Below are positions 1 through 5,696 of a stretch of DNA of 5,696 bases, one piece after another. Made by a program: the position numbers and the translations under genes. The notes beneath the pieces were generated by a model. It worked only from the letters and a program-made list of their open reading frames with translations. It was not told where the DNA came from and made no database searches. Numbering within the stretch: position 1 is the first letter of the stretch; every line of letters starts with the position of its first letter. Source of the DNA: Comamonadaceae bacterium (GTDB lineage Bacteria > Pseudomonadota > Gammaproteobacteria > Burkholderiales > Burkholderiaceae_C); contig CANIDW010000115.1 in NCBI GenBank assembly GCA_947466165.1, positions 1 through 5,696 on the forward strand, read 5' to 3'.

Positions 1-818
1 GCCAGCCACAGCAGCATGGCAGCGGCCGCGATTTCCAGCCATCCGCGCAGCCACATCCAGGCCGGCCCGGCCGTGCCCTGCGGTAAACCGCTTTGATCGA
101 CCCACACGGCGACCACCTCGAAGGCTGTCACGCCCAGCATCAACCACAGCGCCCAGAATGGCCGCCAGACCTTGACCATGGGCAGCGCACTGGAGGTGAA
201 AAACGGAATCATCCGGTGAGCCACCGTCACGTATACCACCACGACAAACCCCCACAAGGCGGTGATTACCAGGGCGCTCGCGACTGGCAGAGCTTGCAGC
301 GCCAGTGCCAGTAAAAAGCCCAGCAGGCTGACGCAGCCCACCAGGCAGCCCGCGCCTACAACCAGAGCATGTAGCCGGTCCCTGGCCTGGCTACGCCAAA
401 TCAGTAGACCAAACCAGGCGCTCATCCAGACCAGGCCAGCACAGGCCAGCGCCAGACCGGTCAGTGCCAGACGTGTCTCTAGATGCGCCCCGGCCAACCA
501 GGCCAACCAGCCGAGGGCTTGCAGCAAGAGCGGCGCCAGCAATTGGCGCGCGCCGGGCGGCGCCACGCCCAGCCATTTCGGTCCGGCAGTGAACAGAAAG
601 CCCGAAAAGAACAGCGGTATAAAACCAAAGCTCATAAGCGCACCATGAACCAGCGACGGTGACATCGCGTAGGGCAGCGTCACCGCTGTGCTCACCCGGT
701 CCCACTGCACCAAGAGCCACCACAAGCCTGAGGTCATCAACAACAGCATCGCCAAGGTAAAGCCAAGCCGGTGCGGTGCCAGCAGCGTGTGCGCGTAGCG
801 CCATCGGCGATCAGTCAT
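1..818 (-). CDS. nnrS: NnrS family heme/copper-type membrane protein, 3' end beyond window
   Basis: The frame is open from ATG 818-816 to the window edge (272 codons); the C-terminal part lies outside. NnrS-family proteins are multi-pass inner-membrane proteins of roughly 400 residues, linked to nitric oxide metabolism and denitrification. What is seen: a short basic, hydrophilic N-terminus (residues 1-17), then successive hydrophobic segments at about 18-38, 60-80, 93-111, 117-141, 150-176, 180-200, 220-240 and 258-272. The family-like signature at 57-84 includes His58-Gly59, the stretch SFGFIPLFFSGFLFTAGPKW and a following LGV. A second conserved-looking loop, HRMIPFFT, lies at 201-208. His58, His150 and His201 are candidate metal or heme ligands by analogy. 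The start is set by a 4-nt ATGA overlap with the nrdJ stop; no good Shine-Dalgarno sequence precedes it, so translation probably depends on coupling. Being last in a nitrate-reductase-linked gene train fits the family role. The assignment rests on recalled motifs; a generic membrane protein of the same fold is the main alternative. Confidence 0.85.
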   Translation of the reverse strand, partial: MTDRRWRYAHTLLAPHRLGFTLAMLLLMTSGLWWLLVQWDRVSTAVTLPYAMSPSLVHGALMSFGFIPLFFSGFLFTAGPKWLGVAPPGARQLLAPLLLQALGWLAWLAGAHLETRLALTGLALACAGLVWMSAWFGLLIWRSQARDRLHALVVGAGCLVGCVSLLGFLLALALQALPVASALVITALWGFVVVVYVTVAHRMIPFFTSSALPMVKVWRPFWALWLMLGVTAFEVVAVWVDQSGLPQGTAGPAWMWLRGWLEIAAAAMLLWL

Positions 819-3265
819 CCGCAAGTGCCCAGGTGGCCGCATTGGGTGCAGTAGTCGCAACCGTCCTTGCGGATCACGGCGTGCGCACCGCACTCGCTGC
901 ATTTGCGCCCGGCCATCCAATGCGACGGCATGGCGCCGGGCAGCGGCGAAACAATCGCCGGTGATTGCCGTTGCAGGCTGGCCGCGCGGCTGCCGATGAT
1001 GTTTTGCACGGCGTAGGCAATGGCGGCAACTTCCGAGTCGTGCCACAGCGGCACCTGTGTGCCGTCGGCCTTGCAGTAGGTGCCCAGACGCACCGGGCCG
1101 CGGTCCCAGGCAACCTTGCGCATGTCGCTGAGTGCGCGGTCTAAAAAACCGCCGCGTGCCGCCAGCGACAGCAAACGCATGCTGGAGGTGACCCACTGCT
1201 GCGACTCGCCGCTTTGCCCCACCGGCATGAAAAACTCGATGGCCCGTTCAATGTGGCTGCCGTCGGCCGCCAGCATGGGCATGAAGGACACCAGCAGGTA
1301 CAGCGTTTGACGGCCTTCTTGCGTCCAGTAATCGACCTTCTCAGCCACCGCCGCCAGGGCGCCCGGCGGGCGGCGCTCGATCACGCTGCGCATCGGATCG
1401 CCTGGCGGTGCGCTGACGGATGTCGCTGCGTCTGCGCCACCGGCTGCGGACAGTGCCGAAGGCAGGTCCAACACTGAACCGAGAATGCTGTTGGGCCGGT
1501 AGGTCGCCAGACCCTTGAGCTGTGCCCGCCAGGCTTGCAGGTACAAGTCCTTGAAGTCGGCATACGGGTAGTCGGCCGGCACATTCACGGTCTTGGAGAT
1601 GGCTGTGTCAATAAAAGGCTGAACACTTTTCATCATGGCGATGTGGCCGGCCGCCGGCATCTCCAGGGCGCTGACAAAGTAGGCCGGTAAGTTCGTGATG
1701 TCGCCGCCGAGTTCGCGGTACAAGCGCCAGGCATGGTCTTCGACCGCGTAGTCGGTGGTGCTGCCGTCGGCCTCGCGTTTTTTGCGCCGGTACATCCATG
1801 AAAAAGATGGCTCGATGCCGTTGGAGGCGTTGTCGGCAAAAGCCAGGCTGACGGTGCCGGTGGGGGCAATCGACAGCAGATGGCTGTTGCGGATGCCGTG
1901 TGCGCGTATGTCTGCCTGCAGCGCTTTGGGCAAGCGGCTGGCAAAAGTACCGCTGGCCAGATAGCCCCCGGCCTCAAAGCGTGCAAACGGACCTTTTTCA
2001 CGGGCCAGCGCCACCGAGGCAGCGTAGGCTGCGTCGCGCATGCGCTCGGCAATGTGTGCGGCCTGGTTGCGGCCTTCGGCGCTGTCGTAGCGCAGGCACA
2101 GCATGGTCAGCGCATTGCCCAGCCCGGTGAAGCCGACGCCGATGCGGCGCTTGCAAGCGGCTTCTTCGCGCTGCTGCGGCAGCGGCCAGTAGGTCAGGTC
2201 CAGCACGTTGTCCAGCGCGCGCACCTGGATGGTGACCGAGGCTTCAAACGCTTTGAAGTCAAAGACCGGCGTGCCGCCAAAGCCAAAAGGGTGGCGCACA
2301 AAACGCGTCAGGATGATGGGGCCCAAATCGCAGCAACCGTAAGCCGGCAGCGGCTGCTCCCCGCAGGGGTTGGTGGCACTGATAGTCTCGCAGTAGCGCA
2401 GGTTATTGTCCTGGTTGATCGGGTCCAGAAACAAGATGCCCGGCTCGGCAAAGTCATAGGCGGACTGCATCACTGTGTCCCACAACTCGCGTGCGGCCAG
2501 ACTGCGGTAAACCCACAGGCCGTCGGCGCGTTTGTAGGCGCCGGCGCTCATCAGCTCGGCGCCGGGCGTAGCCAGGTGCACCAGATCCCAGGGCTGATCG
2601 TCCAGCAGCGCTTGCATGAAGGTGTCGCTCATGCCCACGGAGACATTGAAGTTGTTCCAGCGCCCCGGCGTGCGTTTGGACGTGATGAACTGCATCACGT
2701 CCGGGTGGTCTATGCGCAACACACCCATCTGCGCGCCGCGTCGCGCGCCGGCGCTCTCTACGGTGGCGCAAGACTGGTCAAACACGTTCATGTAGCTGCA
2801 CGGGCCGGAAGCGATAGACGCGGTACCCTTGACTTCAGCGCCACGCGGGCGCACGCGTGAAAAGTCATAGCCCACCCCGCCGCCCCGGCGCATGGTTTCG
2901 GCGGCTTCACGCAAGGCCTCGTAAATACCGGGCAAGCCCTCATCGTCCTGGCCCTGGATGCAGTCACCGACCGGTTGCACAAAGCAGTTGATCAAGGTGG
3001 CCTGAATCCGGGTGCCAGCCGCGCTCATGATGCGACCCGCGCCAATAGCGCCAGCGTGCAGGTTGGCTAAAAAAAGAGTTTCAAAATGACTGCGCGTCGC
3101 TTCCGGCTCGACCGAGGCCAGTGCGCGGGCCACGCGTCGAAAGACGTCTTCTGCGCCGGTCTCGCCGGCCTTAAGGTATTTTTCGCGCAGCACATCGGCA
3201 CTGATGGGCTGGGTGGCGGTCAGGTCTTGCGGGCGTTCCATGGGGTTTTGTGCGTCGCGTTTCAT
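815..3265 (-). CDS. nrdJ: Adenosylcobalamin-dependent (class II) ribonucleoside-diphosphate reductase
   Basis: The 816-residue protein reduces ribonucleotides to deoxyribonucleotides using a radical generated from coenzyme B12. It is cytoplasmic and needs no oxygen. The central signature NPCGEQ at 299-304 carries the radical cysteine Cys301 with Asn299 and Glu303. Cys312, eleven residues later in YGCCDLG, and Cys94 in INCFVQPVGDC fit the redox pair reduced at each turnover. RRGGGVGYDFS at 126-136 and the loop SIAPTGTVSLAF at 465-476 followed by GIEPSF are typical of the NrdJ barrel. The tail from about 789 holds Cys789, 792, 803, 806, 809 and 815 (CSECG, CDYC, CTQCG), the usual cysteine-rich C-terminus. 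There is no N-terminal ATP-cone domain. Length is full and no lesion is seen. The start ATG overlaps the stop of the flavoprotein gene by ATGA and lacks a clear Shine-Dalgarno sequence; Met9 is an alternative start. The stop overlaps nnrS in the same way. The enzyme implies B12 supply by synthesis or uptake. Confidence 0.97.
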   Translation of the reverse strand: MKRDAQNPMERPQDLTATQPISADVLREKYLKAGETGAEDVFRRVARALASVEPEATRSHFETLFLANLHAGAIGAGRIMSAAGTRIQATLINCFVQPVGDCIQGQDDEGLPGIYEALREAAETMRRGGGVGYDFSRVRPRGAEVKGTASIASGPCSYMNVFDQSCATVESAGARRGAQMGVLRIDHPDVMQFITSKRTPGRWNNFNVSVGMSDTFMQALLDDQPWDLVHLATPGAELMSAGAYKRADGLWVYRSLAARELWDTVMQSAYDFAEPGILFLDPINQDNNLRYCETISATNPCGEQPLPAYGCCDLGPIILTRFVRHPFGFGGTPVFDFKAFEASVTIQVRALDNVLDLTYWPLPQQREEAACKRRIGVGFTGLGNALTMLCLRYDSAEGRNQAAHIAERMRDAAYAASVALAREKGPFARFEAGGYLASGTFASRLPKALQADIRAHGIRNSHLLSIAPTGTVSLAFADNASNGIEPSFSWMYRRKKREADGSTTDYAVEDHAWRLYRELGGDITNLPAYFVSALEMPAAGHIAMMKSVQPFIDTAISKTVNVPADYPYADFKDLYLQAWRAQLKGLATYRPNSILGSVLDLPSALSAAGGADAATSVSAPPGDPMRSVIERRPPGALAAVAEKVDYWTQEGRQTLYLLVSFMPMLAADGSHIERAIEFFMPVGQSGESQQWVTSSMRLLSLAARGGFLDRALSDMRKVAWDRGPVRLGTYCKADGTQVPLWHDSEVAAIAYAVQNIIGSRAASLQRQSPAIVSPLPGAMPSHWMAGRKCSECGAHAVIRKDGCDYCTQCGHLGTCG

Positions 3266-4497
3266 TTGATGGCGTGCAAGTTGTGCGGGGCTGGCTGGGG
3301 GCCGGTCATCAGGTGCCGCATCAGTTCTTGAACGGATCTGATCTCCCGACCGAAGGGCAGCGCACCGGCGCCGCGAAAGAACAAGCCTTTGTCGGTTTCA
3401 CCAGCCATCGCATGACCGAGTTGCTGGTCAATGCAGAACTGGCCCATGGCGGCGTTGCCGTCTCGCAGGCCGCAGTGGCTCAGGCAGTCAAAAGACATAT
3501 TGCATTTTTTCTTTTCGTGGGCATGGGCCTGCAAGTTCGATTCGATGCGCAGGTATTTGTCAAGCCAAGGAGTGCGCACTGCGCGTGCCGGCAGGCCGGC
3601 CACGCTGATGAACTCCACCATGTCTTGCGGTCCGGCCTCGGCCAGCACCCGCTTGAAGGCCGGGTCGGCATCGCATTCCAGCGTCACGGCAAAGGCTGTG
3701 CCCAGCTGAACCGCTGCCGCACCCAGCGCCTGCAGCCGCAGGATCTCGGCATGGCTGCTGATACCACCGGCTGCAATCAAGGGGATCTCGCGCTCAATGC
3801 CCGCGCTCTTGAAGAACGCCAGCACCTGCGGAATCACGTTCTCAAAGTCAAAGCGCGGGTCTTGCAGGTCCGCCACTTTGGCAGCCCCCAAGTGACCGCC
3901 GGCCAGGCGTGGGTGTTCAATCACGATGGCGTCGGGCAACCGGCCTTTCTTTTCCCATTTACGCACCACCAGCTGCACGCCGCGTGCGTCCGACAAAATC
4001 GGTATCAGTGCGGTGGCCGGAAAATCACGCGCGATCTCGGGCAAGTCCAGCGGCAGGCCGGCACCGACGACGATGGCATCGGCGCCGCTGGCCAGCGCCT
4101 GCCGCACATAAGACTCGTAAGCGCTCAACGCTTTCATCACATTCACCGCAATCAGACCCTGGCCGCCGGCGATCTGGCGGGCGAGTTGGATCTCGCGGTC
4201 CAGTGCCAGCAGGTTGGCCGCGTCAATCAGCTCGCGCGCATCGGCTTCTTTGTCCAGGTGCCCGGTTTTCTCCATCAGGTCGGGGTGGTGGCGGCGCAGG
4301 TCCACAGCCGAGACTGTGCCGATGGCGCCCAAGCGGGCCACGGCGCCGGCCAGGCCGCTGGCGGAGACGCCCACGCCCATGCCGCCTTGCACCACGGGCA
4401 GCAATTGCCGACCGGCCAGTTGAAGCGGCCGCAGTCCGCCAGCCAGCGCCAGGGCTTTGAAAGTTGCTGCCAGTTCATTGACAAATGACTTGTCCAT
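3262..4497 (-). CDS. Nitronate monooxygenase / 2-nitropropane dioxygenase-family flavoprotein with C-terminal cysteine motif
   Basis: A 411-residue TIM-barrel FMN protein of the family that includes nitronate monooxygenase, the FabK enoyl reductase and NADH:quinone reductases. Seen: the N-terminal strand/loop PVVQGGMGVGVS at 34-45, GAGLP at 145-149, EHPRLAGGHLG at 194-204 with His202 in the family GGH position, the phosphate-binding loop AAGGISS at 242-248, and GAAAVQLGTAF at 259-269. These are the FMN-binding barrel landmarks. After the barrel, Cys332, Cys338, Cys342 and Cys355 form C-x5-C-x3-C-x12-C, possibly a metal or iron-sulfur site. There is no signal peptide, so it is cytoplasmic. The ATG at 4497 is chosen because GGA lies 6-8 nt upstream; the in-frame ATG at 4509 has no such site. 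The gene overlaps the previous small ORF by 23 nt and nrdJ by 4 nt. Family members differ in substrate, so nitronate oxidation is plausible in this nitrate-respiration context but not shown. Confidence 0.88.
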   Translation of the reverse strand: MDKSFVNELAATFKALALAGGLRPLQLAGRQLLPVVQGGMGVGVSASGLAGAVARLGAIGTVSAVDLRRHHPDLMEKTGHLDKEADARELIDAANLLALDREIQLARQIAGGQGLIAVNVMKALSAYESYVRQALASGADAIVVGAGLPLDLPEIARDFPATALIPILSDARGVQLVVRKWEKKGRLPDAIVIEHPRLAGGHLGAAKVADLQDPRFDFENVIPQVLAFFKSAGIEREIPLIAAGGISSHAEILRLQALGAAAVQLGTAFAVTLECDADPAFKRVLAEAGPQDMVEFISVAGLPARAVRTPWLDKYLRIESNLQAHAHEKKKCNMSFDCLSHCGLRDGNAAMGQFCIDQQLGHAMAGETDKGLFFRGAGALPFGREIRSVQELMRHLMTGPQPAPHNLHAIK

Positions 4498-4669
4498 CGT
4501 TTTCCACATCAGGTTGATAAGGGCCCGTGCCTGTCTTGGAGACTAACGAAGCTGGCACGAAGGCACCTTGTTTTGCATCAAACACATGTATTTCTCCGTC
4601 TTCAATGACGTCATACCAGCCGTGCAGGCTGACTGGGCCCGCCAAGTCCTGCCGCTGAACCAGGGTCAT
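4475..4669 (-). CDS. 64-residue protein resembling the C-terminal tail of beta-carbonic anhydrase
   Basis: A small ORF whose ATG overlaps the prolyl isomerase stop by ATGA and whose end runs 23 nt into the next gene, so it sits as a regular member of the train. Residues 13-41 follow the pattern V-x-LHGW-Y-x-x-IE-x-G-x-I-x-x-FD-x6-FVP. This is the pattern recalled for the end of beta-carbonic anhydrases such as E. coli CynT (LHGW, YDIE, FD, FVPL). The zinc ligands and catalytic Asp/Arg of that family lie upstream of this tail and are absent here; upstream DNA is fully used by the isomerase gene, so no missing N-terminus can be placed there. The rest (42-64) is polar, with TGTGPYQPDVENDGQ. No carbonic anhydrase activity is expected from it alone. 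Counted GC is 101 of 195 bases (52%), below its neighbours. It could be a genuine small accessory protein or a relic kept in frame by coupling; the family link is moderately sure. Confidence 0.65.
   Translation of the reverse strand: MTLVQRQDLAGPVSLHGWYDVIEDGEIHVFDAKQGAFVPASLVSKTGTGPYQPDVENDGQVICQ
4503..4505 (-). promoter_or_regulatory. Probable ribosome binding site of the flavoprotein gene, inside the small upstream ORF
   Basis: Minus-strand GGA within GTGGAAAACG, ending 5 nt before ATG 4497. It is weak and slightly close, but it is the only purine-rich match near either candidate start and favours ATG 4497 over ATG 4509. It lies within the coding end of the 64-residue ORF, so ribosomes finishing that ORF pass over it. 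Confidence 0.4.
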
Positions 4670-5556
4670 TGCAGCAAGGGTGAGTCCGCTGTATCGAGCT
4701 CGACGCCTTCAATCAGTGCCTGACCAGCCAGCACACTCATGTACTGGTGCAGTCCGCGGCCGCGCGATTGCAGCGTGAGCAGCGCGTCAATGCGAGCGGC
4801 CACATCCTCGTAAGCCAGTTGCCGGCCGCTGCGCCGTTGCAGCACGTCAATGATGTGAAGACCGAATCGGGTGTGAAAAAGTCGCGGCTGCACGCCGGTG
4901 CCGCCCGTGGCATGGGCCTGGTGAAAAAGTTCGGTGGCGAGCTCGGGCGCGCAATCTTCGGGTGTGATCCAGCCCAGGTCCCCGCCCTGGCTGCTGCTCG
5001 GGCAGTTCGACAACTCAGCCGCCAGCGCTGCAAAGCGGTCTTCACAAACGCTGTGGTGCGTGAGTTCCAACAAGGCCCGTTCGGCGTGCACAGCAAGGGC
5101 CTGCACATTGACGCCTGGCGTGACAGCAAACAGGATGTGCCTGACATGCAACGCCTGGCCGACAACAAACTGCAGCAGGTGCGCTGCGTGGTAGCGACGC
5201 CCTTCTTCGGCGCAGGGCTGCGGTGTGATGACGCCTCTCTCGACCATGGCTTGCAGCACCTGGCGTTCCGTCTCACTGAGTTCCGGTGCCATCAGCGCAT
5301 CAGAACCGTGGTGGCGCGGCAACAGGGCCAGCCGCAGGGCCTGCTGACGCAGCAGCTCCGTGTAAGCCAGCTCACGCAGCAAGTGGGCATCAGGCTGTTG
5401 GCCGGCTGCATGCAAGGCTATGCCATTGATGCTGGCCGGCTTCAACAAGGCCTGAACAGCGGCGCTAGCACCGGTGGCTTTCAGTGGTGCGCATTGGCAG
5501 CCGCTGCTGCCGCAGCATGCAGCCGATGGCAAAGTTGGTGAGGTGAGCTGATTCAT
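4666..5556 (-). CDS. Parvulin-type (PpiC/NifM-like) peptidyl-prolyl cis-trans isomerase
   Basis: A 296-residue folding catalyst that interconverts cis and trans prolyl bonds. An alpha-helical N-terminal region (about 30-130) precedes a parvulin domain at about 136-242. The domain carries VRHILFAV at 138-145 (His140), the family stretch CPSSSQGGDLGWI at 185-197 and HTRFGLHII at 228-236 (His228, His234). A further helix follows. Size and layout resemble NifM, the nitrogenase maturation isomerase. No signal peptide or membrane segment is seen, unlike periplasmic PpiC/SurA relatives, so it is probably cytoplasmic. An unusual cysteine cluster, CCGSSGCQC, occupies residues 14-22. ATG 5556 is chosen because AAGG stands 6 nt upstream; an in-frame TTG at 5580 would overlap the narI stop and has no such support. 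Located 20 nt after narI, it may help fold or assemble nitrate reductase or its maturation proteins; that role is inferred from position only. Confidence 0.9.
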   Translation of the reverse strand: MNQLTSPTLPSAACCGSSGCQCAPLKATGASAAVQALLKPASINGIALHAAGQQPDAHLLRELAYTELLRQQALRLALLPRHHGSDALMAPELSETERQVLQAMVERGVITPQPCAEEGRRYHAAHLLQFVVGQALHVRHILFAVTPGVNVQALAVHAERALLELTHHSVCEDRFAALAAELSNCPSSSQGGDLGWITPEDCAPELATELFHQAHATGGTGVQPRLFHTRFGLHIIDVLQRRSGRQLAYEDVAARIDALLTLQSRGRGLHQYMSVLAGQALIEGVELDTADSPLLQ

Positions 5557-5562
5557 GCAAAG

Positions 5563-5566
5563 CCTT
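5563..5566 (-). promoter_or_regulatory. Shine-Dalgarno site of the prolyl isomerase gene
   Basis: AAGG on the minus strand, 6 nt before ATG 5556. It decides the start over the upstream in-frame TTG at 5580, and it sits in the only intergenic gap of the window. Confidence 0.6.
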
Positions 5567-5576
5567 GGTGTTTGGA

Positions 5577-5696
5577 TCAACGGGTCCGGTGCCGGGCAGC
5601 CGGCACGCCGATTCGACGGCTGCGCACCATCTGGTAAGGGCGAAAGAGGTAGGCAAGCGATCCGAAGCCGCTCCAGACATGCACCAGTCGGGTGAA
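5577..5696 (-). CDS. narI: Respiratory nitrate reductase gamma subunit (cytochrome b), C-terminal 39 codons only
   Basis: The minus strand enters the window in frame and runs 39 codons to TGA at 5579-5577; the rest of the gene lies to the right. NarI is the inner-membrane di-heme cytochrome b that takes electrons from quinol and passes them to NarH and NarG for nitrate reduction. Seen: FTRLVHVWSGF followed by YLFRPYQMVRSRR and a short basic tail. This matches the end of E. coli NarI, recalled as RLIHIWS then YLTRKYQLVRARH. The His in LVHVW corresponds to E. coli His205, a heme ligand. The end of the last membrane helix and the positively charged cytoplasmic tail fit. It is expected to be preceded by narG, narH and narJ. 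The tail extends about ten residues beyond that of E. coli. The assignment is confident despite the short length because the conserved end motif is nearly complete. Confidence 0.92.
   Translation of the reverse strand, partial: FTRLVHVWSGFGSLAYLFRPYQMVRSRRIGVPAARHRTR

Larger units (their letters stand above)
1..5696 (-). other. Single co-directional nitrate-respiration-linked operon segment
   Basis: All six genes read leftward. Junctions: narI to isomerase, 20 nt gap; isomerase to small ORF, ATGA overlap (4666-4669); small ORF to flavoprotein, 23 nt overlap (4475-4497); flavoprotein to nrdJ, ATGA overlap (3262-3265); nrdJ to nnrS, ATGA overlap (815-818). No internal terminator hairpin or promoter is apparent. 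Co-transcription and translational coupling are inferred from this spacing; the controlling promoter should lie upstream of the nar genes, off the right edge. Confidence 0.8.

Noticed and set aside
391..804. Minus-strand ORF (137 codons) near the left end
   Set aside because: It is out of frame with the NnrS reading frame, which is open across the whole region to the window edge and shows proper membrane segments and family motifs.
1880..2860. Plus-strand ORF (326 codons) opposite nrdJ
   Set aside because: Same codon-aligned antisense artefact; the minus strand here carries the NrdJ active-site motifs, including Cys301 and Cys312.
2988..2995. TTGATCAA palindrome as a possible FNR-type site
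   Set aside because: The FNR/NNR consensus needs a 4-nt spacer between TTGAT and ATCAA, which is missing, and the site lies well inside the nrdJ coding sequence.
3505..3515. T-rich run on the plus strand as a possible terminator tail
   Set aside because: It encodes the Lys-rich stretch before the cysteine motif of the flavoprotein, and I see no adjacent stable hairpin.
3250..4488. Long plus-strand ORF (412 codons) opposite the flavoprotein gene
   Set aside because: It lies in the codon-aligned antisense frame, where stops arise only opposite TTA, CTA and TCA codons, which are rare in GC-rich genes. Its translation shows no recognisable family, while the minus strand encodes clear FMN-barrel motifs.
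4747..5541. Plus-strand ORF (264 codons) opposite the prolyl isomerase
   Set aside because: Codon-aligned antisense shadow with no recognisable domain; the parvulin motifs are on the minus strand.
5554..5580. TTG start for the prolyl isomerase at 5580
   Set aside because: It would overlap the end of narI, adds residues with no family resemblance, and lacks a ribosome binding site, whereas ATG 5556 has AAGG at a proper distance.

Overview
The window is one tightly packed minus-strand gene train, read from the right edge to the left edge. It comes from a GC-rich bacterium that respires nitrate. The gene set (narI, a parvulin-type prolyl isomerase, a nitronate monooxygenase-like flavoprotein, a B12-dependent ribonucleotide reductase and an NnrS-family membrane protein) and the protein sequences look most like Betaproteobacteria of the Burkholderiales/Comamonadaceae type. 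That assignment is an inference from recalled family resemblance, not from a search.

Layout in transcription order: (1) 5696-5577, the last 39 codons of narI, the cytochrome b subunit of respiratory nitrate reductase; (2) 5556-4666, a NifM-sized parvulin prolyl isomerase, 20 nt after narI; (3) 4669-4475, a 64-residue protein resembling only the C-terminal tail of beta-carbonic anhydrases; (4) 4497-3262, a nitronate monooxygenase/2-nitropropane dioxygenase-family flavoprotein with a C-terminal four-cysteine segment; (5) 3265-815, a complete adenosylcobalamin-dependent class II ribonucleotide reductase (nrdJ); (6) 818 to beyond base 1, the first 272 codons of an NnrS-family multi-pass membrane protein.

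Three of the five junctions are 4-nt ATGA stop/start overlaps, one is a 23-nt overlap, and the only intergenic gap is 20 nt. No promoter, terminator, RNA gene, repeat or mobile element is visible, and no stretch over 20 nt lacks a gene. The genes are probably co-transcribed from a promoter upstream of narI, outside the window.

The shared theme is life on nitrate without oxygen. NarI belongs to the nitrate reductase complex, and the prolyl isomerase may help mature it. NrdJ makes deoxyribonucleotides without oxygen, and NnrS-family proteins are tied to nitric oxide and denitrification. The flavoprotein may handle nitro or nitronate compounds or act as another flavin oxidoreductase. The least explained member is the 64-residue carbonic-anhydrase-tail protein, which lacks the zinc-binding catalytic part of that family yet sits in frame between two coupled genes.
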